A DNA stretch of 14,279 bases, taken from contig CAYFHQ010000096.1 of NCBI GenBank assembly GCA_964342805.1, forward strand, positions 1 through 14,279, given 5' to 3'. Positions 6,641-14,053 of this stretch are shown here, piece by piece. Position numbers and translations under genes: made by a program. Source of the DNA: CAYFHQ01 sp964342805. Its GTDB lineage: Bacteria; Bacillota; Clostridia; Peptostreptococcales; Acidaminobacteraceae. Within the stretch, counting starts at the first letter, position 1, and each line of letters begins with the position of its first letter. The notes under the pieces were generated by a model. It saw only the letters and a list, made by a program, of their open reading frames with translations. It had not been told where the DNA came from and ran no database searches.

Positions 6641-7861
6641 ATGACGATATTGAACGAAATTTTGCAGCAGCTTGTGGTGATTTTTTCAGCAACAAGCTTC
6701 GTGCTGGCAGCTTTTTTATCTCCTCTAAATCCCTATGCCAAGCGCTTGGGCTTCACCTTGCTCTTGCCTGCCGCATTCATTGGATTTGGTAGCTACTTTG
6801 CCAGCACCCTGGATATGAACCAGATGTCCGTCTTGGCACTACTGGGCACCGCCATCTTGCTATTAGTGCTGACCATTTCGAGAACCACATTTCAGACTGA
6901 CCAACAAATGCTCCTTGCTGTGATCCTGTTTACAGGTCTTGGTGCCTTTGTCATCAGTCAGGTCCAAGAAACCCTCGCAGACATGAATAACAGTCAGGTT
7001 TTCTCTATTCTTGGCATTGTCATCTATCTTATGACTGTTTTTCTACTCTACAGGCAAAAAAAGTCTCGGGACTGGATGTGGCTCAGCTTTTTCTTTGTGG
7101 CCATGCTGGGGCTTAGCTACAGAGACATAGGACAACTGGACACAGGCGCATATGCCCTTATGACGGCAGGCGCTGTGCTCTTCATGCGGTCTATACTCAC
7201 AGACTATAACTTCCTACAGTCTTTAGACAATGAAGAACGAACACGAATTATGGAAGAGTTTGACGAAGAAGTAGAAAAAGAAGTTCGCCGTCGTACCTTC
7301 CACATTGAACGAAGTAAAAAACATGTTATCGAAAAATCCAGAACCGACAACCTGACCAAGGCCCTCACCAAAAAGGCCCTACTGGATTTTATGGAAGAAT
7401 GTATTCACGACAAACGTATTCGTAAGTTTTCCATACTCATGTTTGACATCGACAAATTCAAAACACTCAACGACACCTATGGCCATATCACCGGTGACAA
7501 CTGCCTAAGGCAACTGGTACAGATCGCTATGAACACCCTACGTGACGAGGACGCCATTGGCCGCTACGGCGGCGACGAGTTCTTTATCGTCCTTCCCGAT
7601 CAACATGCACGGGAAGCCAAGATAGTGGCCGACCGCTACCGGGAACGGATCATGAAAAACACCTCTCCTCCCTATACCATCTCCATTGGTATTGCCAGCT
7701 ATCCCTGGGACGGAGAGTCTGTGAAGAAACTCATAGAAGTGGCTGACCAAGGCCTATACAAGTCCAAGGAACAGGGCCGTAACAACGTGTCCTACACTGG
7801 CTACTTGAACATAGACGCAAAGTTCAAGGACGACGAGGACCAAGAAGTAGACAAAGAATAA
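6641..7861 (+). CDS. Membrane-bound diguanylate cyclase (GGDEF)
   Basis: A 406-aa protein expected to make cyclic di-GMP from two GTP at the inner face of the membrane. About six hydrophobic segments occupy residues 10-185 without a recognised sensor family. An acidic and basic, probably coiled-coil linker (195-235) follows, then a GGDEF domain (about 236-385). Active-site features are complete: FDID (268-271, metal Asp D269), RYGGDEF with GGDEF at 310-314, and a product-inhibition I-site RDED (R301-D304) five residues before it. No EAL domain is present. The C-terminal 20 residues are highly acidic. The frame runs back to a GTG at 6614, but a strong AAGGAAAGGGG site lies 8 nt before the ATG at 6641, so that is the start. 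It is monocistronic between its own promoter and a terminator. The input signal is unknown. Confidence 0.93.
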   Translation: MTILNEILQQLVVIFSATSFVLAAFLSPLNPYAKRLGFTLLLPAAFIGFGSYFASTLDMNQMSVLALLGTAILLLVLTISRTTFQTDQQMLLAVILFTGLGAFVISQVQETLADMNNSQVFSILGIVIYLMTVFLLYRQKKSRDWMWLSFFFVAMLGLSYRDIGQLDTGAYALMTAGAVLFMRSILTDYNFLQSLDNEERTRIMEEFDEEVEKEVRRRTFHIERSKKHVIEKSRTDNLTKALTKKALLDFMEECIHDKRIRKFSILMFDIDKFKTLNDTYGHITGDNCLRQLVQIAMNTLRDEDAIGRYGGDEFFIVLPDQHAREAKIVADRYRERIMKNTSPPYTISIGIASYPWDGESVKKLIEVADQGLYKSKEQGRNNVSYTGYLNIDAKFKDDEDQEVDKE

Positions 7862-7865
7862 AAAT

Positions 7866-7903
7866 GAGCCTTACTGGGGATCAACTGACACCCAGTAAGG
7901 CTC
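7866..7903. terminator. Bidirectional terminator between the GGDEF gene and the ALDH gene
   Basis: A perfect 13-bp stem (7866-7878 with 7891-7903) has a 12-nt loop. TTATTTT follows on the plus strand and ATTTTTA on the minus strand, so it can end both convergent transcripts. It starts 5 nt after the GGDEF stop and ends 5 nt before the ALDH stop. Confidence 0.85.
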
Positions 7904-7908
7904 TTATT

Positions 7909-9267
7909 TTACTCAAAAATCTTTTTGACCATATTCAGCTTGCCCTTGGTATAGGGTGGATACTTCAAATGTAGGTCAATTTTAGTCCCCCGCTTCATCC
8001 AAGACTTGGCATGGGAGAAGGTTTCAAAACTGAACCAACCATGGTAACGCCCCATCCCAGAACTTCCTACCCCGCCAAAGGGCAGGTGGTGGTTACTCAT
8101 ATGGGACAAGACGTCATTGATGCAGCCCCCACCAAAGGACAGGGACCCCAAGATCAATTCCTGGTGGCCTTTATCCTCAGAGAACAAATAGAAGGCCAGT
8201 GGCTTGTCCTTGTCCTGTAAGAGGGTAATAATGTCCTGGAAGGTCTCATAAGTCAAGATCGGCAGGACTGGACCGAAGATCTCGTCTTGCATTACAGGAT
8301 CTGTCCACTCAACATGGTCGATCAGAGTGGGTTCCACCAAGAGGCTTTCCCGGTCGTAGCGGCCGCCATAAATCACATTGGCCGACTCAATGTAGTTGGC
8401 CAGTCGCATGACATGCTTCTTGGAGATAATGGTCCCATAATGGTCATCCTCCAAGTCCTTGCCATAAAACTTTTGCATCCATTCGGTCATATAGACAATA
8501 AGCTGGTCCTTGACTGACTCATGGACCAAGAGGTAGTCCGGTGCCAGACACAACTGGCCGGCATTTTGGAACTTGCCCCAAACAATTCGTTTGGCTGCAA
8601 TTTCAAGATTTGCGGTTTTGTCTACTATACAAGGGCTCTTGCCACCCAGTTCCAGGGTCACAGGGGTCAGGTTTTCCGCTGCAGCCCGAAGCACAGCCTT
8701 GCCCCCCTCCTTGCTTCCAGTGAAAAAGATATGGTCAAAGGGCAGGGTCATCAAGTCTGAGGCTACCGCCCTATCCCCACGGACAACGTGAACGTATTCC
8801 TCTTTAAAATTATTATTGAGCATGGTCTCTACCAGGCTGGCCACATGGGCGGTCTGCTCAGAAGGTCGAATAATGACCGTGTTGCCTGCAGCCATGGCAC
8901 CTACCAGGGGCAGGAGGACCAGGTGAACCGGATAATTCCATGGGGCCATGACCAAAACCGTTCCCTTGGGTTCATGGACATAGAAACTATCTGCAGGAAA
9001 ATGCACCTTGTCCGTGTGGACCTTTATGGGTTTGACCCATTTGGGTATGGACCGAATGGCATTGTCGATTTCCTGTAAGATCAGTGCAACTCCAGACACA
9101 TAGGACTCGAAGGCGGGACGGTTTAAATCCACAGCCATGGCATCCATGATGTCCTCCTCATGGTCTAATACTACTTTTCGAAGGAGTTGGAGCTGTAATA
9201 TACGAAAGTCAGGGTCCTTGGTTAGGCCTTTCTTAAAATAGGCTTGTTGCTTTTCAAATGTCGTCAT
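7909..9267 (-). CDS. NAD(P)-dependent aldehyde dehydrogenase, class 3 / YwdH-like
   Basis: A 452-aa aldehyde dehydrogenase that oxidises an aldehyde to a carboxylic acid. The short length and start-to-end motif layout match the class 3 (YwdH / fatty or coniferyl aldehyde) branch rather than the roughly 490-aa classical or CoA-acylating forms. Catalytic residues are present: N111 in APWNYP, the FTGS coenzyme loop (182-185), general base E206 in LELGGKSP, nucleophile C240 in NAGQLC, and EIFGPVLP (around 340). The C-terminal segment SHAKSWMKRGTKIDLHLKYPPY is typical of the branch. There is no membrane anchor. The RBS AAGGAGG overlaps the stop codon of the upstream sensor gene (ATG 10 nt after that stop), so translation is probably coupled. 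The substrate cannot be read; an aldehyde from amino-acid fermentation is a guess from the context. Confidence 0.93.
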   Translation of the reverse strand: MTTFEKQQAYFKKGLTKDPDFRILQLQLLRKVVLDHEEDIMDAMAVDLNRPAFESYVSGVALILQEIDNAIRSIPKWVKPIKVHTDKVHFPADSFYVHEPKGTVLVMAPWNYPVHLVLLPLVGAMAAGNTVIIRPSEQTAHVASLVETMLNNNFKEEYVHVVRGDRAVASDLMTLPFDHIFFTGSKEGGKAVLRAAAENLTPVTLELGGKSPCIVDKTANLEIAAKRIVWGKFQNAGQLCLAPDYLLVHESVKDQLIVYMTEWMQKFYGKDLEDDHYGTIISKKHVMRLANYIESANVIYGGRYDRESLLVEPTLIDHVEWTDPVMQDEIFGPVLPILTYETFQDIITLLQDKDKPLAFYLFSEDKGHQELILGSLSFGGGCINDVLSHMSNHHLPFGGVGSSGMGRYHGWFSFETFSHAKSWMKRGTKIDLHLKYPPYTKGKLNMVKKIFE

Positions 9268-9277
9268 GGGTGCCTCC

Positions 9278-11287
9278 TTAAGAAATATTCCCCTTCTTCA
9301 TTTGATAGAGCTTCATTCGAGTTTGAACTTTTTCCCTGGACAGTGGTTGTTCCAGGGTGGTGTCAAAGCCAAGTTCAATGGCCTTTTGTCTTTGTTCCAT
9401 TTGGTCCCCTTGGACAATGGCTACGGAGAACCATTTTTCATTGAGCCGTCTAATTTGGTCCAAGTCCCTTTCTGACCATTCCATGTCCATGCGGATAAAG
9501 GCTACCGGTGGTAGGACCTCGTTGGGCAGGGGCAGGGCCTGGACCTGCTCCACTTGAATATGGAGGGTTTGAAGCAAGAGGGATAATACGGTAGACCCCA
9601 CCTCTTGATTTTCAATGACCATGGCAGTTACTCCAGACGCATCCATTGGCATGGCGTCTTGGGAAACGATATTTTCCTTTAAGTGGGCTGGATTGAGCTT
9701 TTCCACCTCATACAAGGGAAGGTTCAGCACCAACATCCGTTCCTTGTGTAGAATTTCCCCGTCCATTTGCTTGGCAACCATCTTTGGAATGACCAACTGT
9801 TCCTCATTGACCTGGGCATCCCCTTGTTGGCCAATGGACATACGAACCGTCAAGGTATGGTCCAAATACAAGAAAAGGACTCGAATATCGTTGACCCCTT
9901 CCGTTTGGAAGGTTGCAGACAGCATACTGGTCAGCAGGTGGAGCATTCTCGTTTTGTCACCAATTAGCTCACTTGGTACAGCGTCATGCTTGTCCATGGC
10001 AAACTTAATGTCTGCACTGGACAAGAGGTGGCCATACATCTTATCCATAATGTCCATGATCCGGTCGATCTGGATCACATCGGTCTGGATTTCAAAAGGA
10101 GACCCTTCCGAAACTGAATACTGGACAAACTCGTCAATCTGATTGGACAAACTCACCACAGACTCCCCAAGCACGTCAATATCGCCCCGGTGGTCCTTGA
10201 AGGCCGGCTGGTTACCCAAGTACTCCGTCATGCCCTTGATCCCTTGCAGGGTGGCAGTTACGTCCTTGCGGAGGGCCCCGGTAAACATGGCCTTGGTCAG
10301 CTGCGCATCTTCTGCTTCAGCCTTGGCATGCTCGTATTTCAAAGCCGTTTCTGAGATTTCTTCTGAGTAACGGTTGAGCTCAATTTCCATTTTTACAAAG
10401 TAGCGAGACAAGACAAAGATCAGGGCCAGGGCCACAACATTGATCATAAGAAACTGACCAAAAGCAGTGTTGACCGGCTGATAAACAACGTCCTGTTCCA
10501 CCACAACCCCCATGGTCCAACCGGTGGAGGGTAGCTGCTTCAAATACACCAAGAGGGTTTGCCCATTATGGGTAAAGGAGATCACCCCGTTGCCCACCTC
10601 TGTCCCACTTTGGATTTCGTGGAAGAAGGGCACCTCTGTGATCTTCCGGGTAATGTAATTGGTGTTGGGATGGGACAAGATAAATCCATTCTGGTCATAT
10701 AAAAATCCGTAGCCGGAATTGGACACTTGCACCTGGGTCAACTCATTCTTCAAGGTGTCCAGGAAAATGTCCTCCCCGATCACCCCTTCCAGTTCCCCAG
10801 TGGGTCCGTAGAGGGGGGCGATGGCCGACACCGTGAACTCAAAAGAATCTGCGTCCACATAGGGGGTCGAAAAACCGAGCACCCGGTTCTCCATGGCCTC
10901 CTTGTACCAGTCCCGCTTACGGGGATCGTACTCCTTGCCGGGCACCCAGGTGCCACCGGTCAAGAAGCGGCCATCCTTGAGACCCACAAAGGGGCGGTCC
11001 ACATAGTTGTCGTCTGCGTTGACCTGCAAGTAGGGATTGTCCGTCGGGTACTGGGCCAAATCATCGATGCCATTTTGCCGTACCCAGGAGACCAAAGTCC
11101 TGAGGACAGAAGCCTTGTTCATGAGCCAGCCGTCCATTTGGGACACGTGGTTTTCCGCCGTTAACTGCATGTCCAGGTGTATACTATTTTGCAACTTGTC
11201 CTTAAAACTCACAAAACTTAAAAACGTAATCACAACAATGATGAGGCATATGATCAATGCAAATGTCTGTGTGTTTTTCGCCTTCAT
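9278..11287 (-). CDS. Double-Cache membrane sensor with degenerate hybrid histidine kinase modules (pseudokinase)
   Basis: A 669-aa protein. TM1 (8-28), an extracellular dCache domain (about 35-265), TM2 (277-295), a coiled linker (300-333), then regions that align by eye with a hybrid kinase but lack its chemistry. HisKA-like 332-357 (F335...GMTEYL) has K341 where the phosphorylated His belongs and T346 for the conserved Pro. The ATPase-like part keeps GDxxR (443-447) and QMDGEI (507-511), but the N-box Asn positions are S454 and A458, and the DxGxG and GxGxG loops are missing. A C-terminal receiver-like fold (552-662) has E559-N560 for the acidic pair, D601 retained, and Q647 for the invariant Lys. 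The Cache domain carries Y120, R125, W127, Y128, Y143 and D173, resembling the amino-acid-binding pattern. The RBS overlaps the stop of the lipoprotein gene 11 nt upstream. Domain calls for the C-terminal half rest on manual alignment. Confidence 0.8.
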   Translation of the reverse strand: MKAKNTQTFALIICLIIVVITFLSFVSFKDKLQNSIHLDMQLTAENHVSQMDGWLMNKASVLRTLVSWVRQNGIDDLAQYPTDNPYLQVNADDNYVDRPFVGLKDGRFLTGGTWVPGKEYDPRKRDWYKEAMENRVLGFSTPYVDADSFEFTVSAIAPLYGPTGELEGVIGEDIFLDTLKNELTQVQVSNSGYGFLYDQNGFILSHPNTNYITRKITEVPFFHEIQSGTEVGNGVISFTHNGQTLLVYLKQLPSTGWTMGVVVEQDVVYQPVNTAFGQFLMINVVALALIFVLSRYFVKMEIELNRYSEEISETALKYEHAKAEAEDAQLTKAMFTGALRKDVTATLQGIKGMTEYLGNQPAFKDHRGDIDVLGESVVSLSNQIDEFVQYSVSEGSPFEIQTDVIQIDRIMDIMDKMYGHLLSSADIKFAMDKHDAVPSELIGDKTRMLHLLTSMLSATFQTEGVNDIRVLFLYLDHTLTVRMSIGQQGDAQVNEEQLVIPKMVAKQMDGEILHKERMLVLNLPLYEVEKLNPAHLKENIVSQDAMPMDASGVTAMVIENQEVGSTVLSLLLQTLHIQVEQVQALPLPNEVLPPVAFIRMDMEWSERDLDQIRRLNEKWFSVAIVQGDQMEQRQKAIELGFDTTLEQPLSREKVQTRMKLYQMKKGNIS

Positions 11288-11298
11288 CCTTGCCCTCC

Positions 11299-12447
11299 CT
11301 ATCTGTATTCTGGATCATCGGCATAGCCGTGGATTTTCCATTCTCCATCCACTCGGCGGGCCTCATAAATCCAGTGATACTCCAATACTTCCTCTTCTTC
11401 ACCGGTGATTTTCACAATTTTTTCGTAGACCCTTAAATTGGCCACGTCTCCCTGGATGGTCACGCGGTTGACCACCATCTCGTCAAATCGTTGTTTGCTG
11501 ATCCCCCGCTTGTACTGGGCCACAACCTTGCTGGCAAAACCGTCGGGGGTTATAAAGTTCTCAATCTCTCTTGTTCCTTCATTTACATATGCCACCCAGG
11601 CCTTGTTGAAGGACTGGACTAAGTCCCTGAGCTGGCGTTCGTCTTCTTGGGGATCACGGTCCGGGGCCGTTGAAATTGGAACCCCATTGATTTGACCCTC
11701 CCCCTCTTGAGACGTACTGGACGACTCCACACCTTCATTAGAAGATGCGCCCTGGCCAACCTCCTGGCCCACGGGCATTTCTGTAACTTGGATTCCTGCC
11801 CAGGCTTCTGTCAGGTCATAAGAAACAGGAATGGCTTCATTATCATATAAGAGGACTTTCTCAAAATGAACAACACCCTTGCCCACTTGCAAGACCCGCT
11901 CCTCAAAATAAGCAGAACCCACGCGGTCATAGCGGACCTTATATTGAAGACCCTCAGTTTCTTCAATCACTTCCGTGATCTCACTCTGGACCGCATGTTG
12001 ACGGCCAGCAGAGTCATAAACCACTTCTGACCAAGTCGTCCCTTCGGTTAATGGGAGCTTGATTAGGGTGAGTTCCGAGTAGTCTGAGTCCATTAAAGGA
12101 CTGTTGCCTTGCTTTTGGATAATGGCCTGGTCGGTCAGGACATAATCCAGGGTAAAGAGGAAGTCAGCCTGGACCTCTCCAACAGACTGGTCCATGACCT
12201 CGCCGCTGACCCGGAAGATCAACTGGCTTTCCGACCCAAACACTTCTGTGAGGGACATCCGATGCTGATATTCAGCCGTCCCATCATAGAGCCAGGTGTG
12301 GGGTTTGTCAGGCAACAAGGCCCGTAACTCTTCACTATAAGGCAGGGTGACCGGTGCCGGTTCCAATGCCGTTTTTATACTTTGAACTGCAGAACATCCA
12401 CTGAGTAACAAGGTCACCCAGAGGAGGCATAGTATCATTCTTTTCAT
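11299..12447 (-). CDS. Lipoprotein with C-terminal NTF2-like domain
   Basis: A secreted lipoprotein of 382 aa from the start chosen here. It has a basic N-terminus, a hydrophobic stretch and the lipobox LLSGC, with lipidated C18 followed by S-A. The mature part has an all-beta-looking region (about 30-220), a low-complexity Gly/Ser/Glu/Gln linker (about 228-255), and a C-terminal region (about 268-375) that resembles NTF2-like domains of Bacillota envelope proteins (helical AWVAYVNEG..., then strands ending in DGEWKIHGY). I do not recognise the N-terminal domain. The frame extends 6 codons upstream to 12465, but GGGAG lies 9 nt before the ATG at 12447 and no RBS precedes the earlier ATG. It is the first gene of the operon; the next gene's RBS overlaps its TAG. 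A role as a surface partner or ligand-presenting protein for the Cache sensor is inference. Confidence 0.8.
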   Translation of the reverse strand: MKRMILCLLWVTLLLSGCSAVQSIKTALEPAPVTLPYSEELRALLPDKPHTWLYDGTAEYQHRMSLTEVFGSESQLIFRVSGEVMDQSVGEVQADFLFTLDYVLTDQAIIQKQGNSPLMDSDYSELTLIKLPLTEGTTWSEVVYDSAGRQHAVQSEITEVIEETEGLQYKVRYDRVGSAYFEERVLQVGKGVVHFEKVLLYDNEAIPVSYDLTEAWAGIQVTEMPVGQEVGQGASSNEGVESSSTSQEGEGQINGVPISTAPDRDPQEDERQLRDLVQSFNKAWVAYVNEGTREIENFITPDGFASKVVAQYKRGISKQRFDEMVVNRVTIQGDVANLRVYEKIVKITGEEEEVLEYHWIYEARRVDGEWKIHGYADDPEYR

Positions 12448-12720
12448 TACCCGCTTCTCCCTCATGCTTACACTTACATACGCTTCTATTGTACCCTTTC
12501 TCAGGCAGATGCGGTATCTCCTATTACTTCTTTATCTGATACTGGATTCCCTTCCCAAAGTTTGGCAAAAAAGTTCGACATTTTTCTCTGTATATTTTCC
12601 ACAAAGGTCCCAGGGCACAGGTAGTCAGCACTTAGGAAAATTCGAAAATCATCATCTTTCATCAATTGAAATATGAAGTTTCTGTAATGTACCTATTTTT
12701 AAACACATCAGGGGTAGATC

Positions 12721-12738
12721 GTGTTAAAATAATAACGT
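12721..12738 (+). promoter_or_regulatory. Imperfect Rex-like site
   Basis: GTTAA-N4-ATAAC differs at one core position from the GTTAA-N4-TTAAC core of the Rex operator (consensus TTGTTAANNNNTTAACAA). It matches 10 of the 14 defined positions and overlaps a possible -10 (TAAAAT). In an AT-rich region such a match can arise by chance. Confidence 0.25.
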
Positions 12739-12796
12739 GATTTCAAAGGGTTATAGTCGGTAAACCTATAAAAAATGATAAATACCAGCCAGTCAT

Positions 12797-12819
12797 GGTC
12801 AACAAAGTCTTTGTTGATC
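12797..12819 (+). repeat. Perfect palindrome upstream of bcd
   Basis: TCAACAAA-GTC-TTTGTTGA (12799-12817) is an uninterrupted 8-bp dyad, extended by a G-U and a G-C pair to 12797-12819. It could be an operator or an RNA hairpin; the T-rich sequence after it is short and broken, so a terminator is less likely. It does not fit the Rex or CodY consensus. Confidence 0.55.
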
Positions 12820-12836
12820 TAATTTTCACTCAACTC

Positions 12837-12854
12837 CCGTTAAGAAATTAACGC
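12837..12854 (+). promoter_or_regulatory. Candidate Rex operator upstream of bcd
   Basis: The exact core GTTAA-GAAA-TTAAC, a perfect 6-bp dyad when the outer C/G is counted, sits 48 nt before the bcd start codon. It matches 10 of the 14 defined positions of the Rex consensus TTGTTAANNNNTTAACAA; the outer pairs differ. Rex is the NADH/NAD+-responsive repressor known to control butyryl-CoA pathway genes in clostridia, so the position is meaningful. The GAAA centre would also make a stable RNA tetraloop, an alternative reading. Confidence 0.45.
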
Positions 12855-12902
12855 ATGGTCGTGGAGTTGTGGGATTGCATACACTGGCCCAAGGAGGTAA
12901 AC

Positions 12903-14042
12903 ATGCACTTTGATTTGAATGAAGAGTATGTACTGCTTCGGGAGTTGTATCGTTCGTTCACAGAAGCTGAGGTTAAACCCCTAGCTGAAGAAATTGACGA
13001 AGAAGAACGCTTCCCGATCGAAACAGTACAAAAGTTAGCCAAGTATGGTTTTATGGGCATTCCATTCCCTAAGGAATACGGTGGCGCTGGGGCAGACAAT
13101 CTCGCCTACGCCATGGCTGTTGAAGAACTTTCCAAGGCTTGTGGTACAACAGGGGTCGTTGTTTCCGCACACACGTCGCTTTGTGCTGCTCCCATTTACG
13201 AGTTCGGTACAGAAGACCAGAAGCAAAAGTTCTTGGTTCCCCTGGCAAAGGGTGAAAAGATTGGTGCATTTGGCCTAACAGAGCCCAACGCAGGTACGGA
13301 CGCCGCTGGTCAGCAAACAAAGGCTGTCCTGGATGGTGACGAGTACATCCTAAATGGCTCCAAAATCTTTATTACAAACGCTGGCTATGCAGAGGTATAC
13401 ATCATCATGGCCATGACAGATAAAGCCGCTGGCACCCGTGGTATTTCTGCATTTATTGTAGAAAAAGACACACCGGGCTTCACCATCGGTAAAAAAGAAA
13501 AGAAAATGGGTATCCGAGGTTCAGCCACTTCTGAACTGATCTTCGAAGACTGCCGCATTCCAAAGGAAAACCTTCTAGGCAAAGAGGGTCAAGGCTTCAA
13601 AATTGCCATGAAGACCCTAGACGGTGGTCGTATTGGTATTGCTGCCCAGGCCCTGGGTCTTGCCCAAGGTGCCATTGACGAAACAGTGAGCTACGTGAAA
13701 GAACGTAAGCAGTTTGGTCGCGCCATTGCCAAGTTCCAAAACACCCAGTTCCAACTGGCTGACATGGACACACGGACAGAAGCAGCCCGCCTCTTGGTTT
13801 ACAAGGCTGCCCGGGCAAAAGACGCCAAGCGCCCCTTCTCCAACGAAGCGGCCATGGCCAAGTTATACGCTTCAGAAGCAGCCATGGAAGTTACAACAAA
13901 GGCTGTTCAACTCCACGGTGGTTACGGCTATACCCGTGAGTACCCGGTTGAACGGATGATGCGTGACGCTAAGATCACTGAAATCTACGAAGGTACAAGT
14001 GAAGTTCAGCGTATGGTTATCGCTGCCAACTTACTCAAATAG
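12903..14042 (+). CDS. bcd: Butyryl-CoA (short-chain acyl-CoA) dehydrogenase
   Basis: A 379-aa FAD-dependent acyl-CoA dehydrogenase, the usual length of clostridial Bcd. It interconverts crotonyl-CoA and butyryl-CoA; with a bifurcating EtfAB it couples crotonyl-CoA reduction by NADH to ferredoxin reduction. Seen: an N-terminal helical domain (1-115), the flavin/substrate signature FGLTEPNAGTDA (123-134), IFITNAG (155-161), KMGIRGSATSEL (201-212), GRIGIAAQALG (242-252), QLHGGYGYTREYPVERMMRDA (336-356), and catalytic-base Glu E363 in IYEGTSEVQR. The frame is open from 12855, but AAGGAGG (12891-12897) lies 5 nt before the ATG at 12903. etfB follows 11 nt after the stop, as in bcd-etfBA operons. 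crt, hbd and thl are not upstream here. Substrate length is inferred from the Etf linkage and overall likeness; another short-chain acyl-CoA cannot be excluded. Confidence 0.93.
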   Translation: MHFDLNEEYVLLRELYRSFTEAEVKPLAEEIDEEERFPIETVQKLAKYGFMGIPFPKEYGGAGADNLAYAMAVEELSKACGTTGVVVSAHTSLCAAPIYEFGTEDQKQKFLVPLAKGEKIGAFGLTEPNAGTDAAGQQTKAVLDGDEYILNGSKIFITNAGYAEVYIIMAMTDKAAGTRGISAFIVEKDTPGFTIGKKEKKMGIRGSATSELIFEDCRIPKENLLGKEGQGFKIAMKTLDGGRIGIAAQALGLAQGAIDETVSYVKERKQFGRAIAKFQNTQFQLADMDTRTEAARLLVYKAARAKDAKRPFSNEAAMAKLYASEAAMEVTTKAVQLHGGYGYTREYPVERMMRDAKITEIYEGTSEVQRMVIAANLLK

Positions 14043-14053
14043 GAGGTCCGGAC

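Larger units (their letters stand above)
12448..12902. promoter_or_regulatory. Divergent 455-bp regulatory region between the lipoprotein operon and bcd
   Basis: No gene is supported here: short open frames lack an RBS. The left part (12448-12700) is AT-rich with no clear promoter for the lipoprotein operon; a lone TACAAT (minus strand, near 12488) has no -35. The right part holds four dyads, at 12721-12738, 12751-12771 (TTATAG/CTATAA), 12797-12819 and 12837-12854, which suggests a regulated bcd promoter. A TAAAAT (12725-12730) inside the first dyad is a possible -10, again without a good -35. Confidence 0.5.

Noticed and set aside
11287..11299. Frameshift between the lipoprotein and sensor genes, or sensor and ALDH genes
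   Set aside because: The short gaps carry proper stop codons, RBSs and start codons, and each protein is complete for its family or signal type, so these are coupled genes and not a broken one.
12464..12676. 70-codon Leu-rich open frame in the lipoprotein-bcd intergenic region
   Set aside because: There is no Shine-Dalgarno site before the ATG, its start overlaps the 5' end of the lipoprotein frame, and the hydrophobic run follows from pyrimidine-rich sequence.
12821..12835. CodY-box-like AATTTTCA upstream of bcd
   Set aside because: Only the left half matches AATTTTCWGAAAATT; the right half fails at most positions, so it is not reported as a site.
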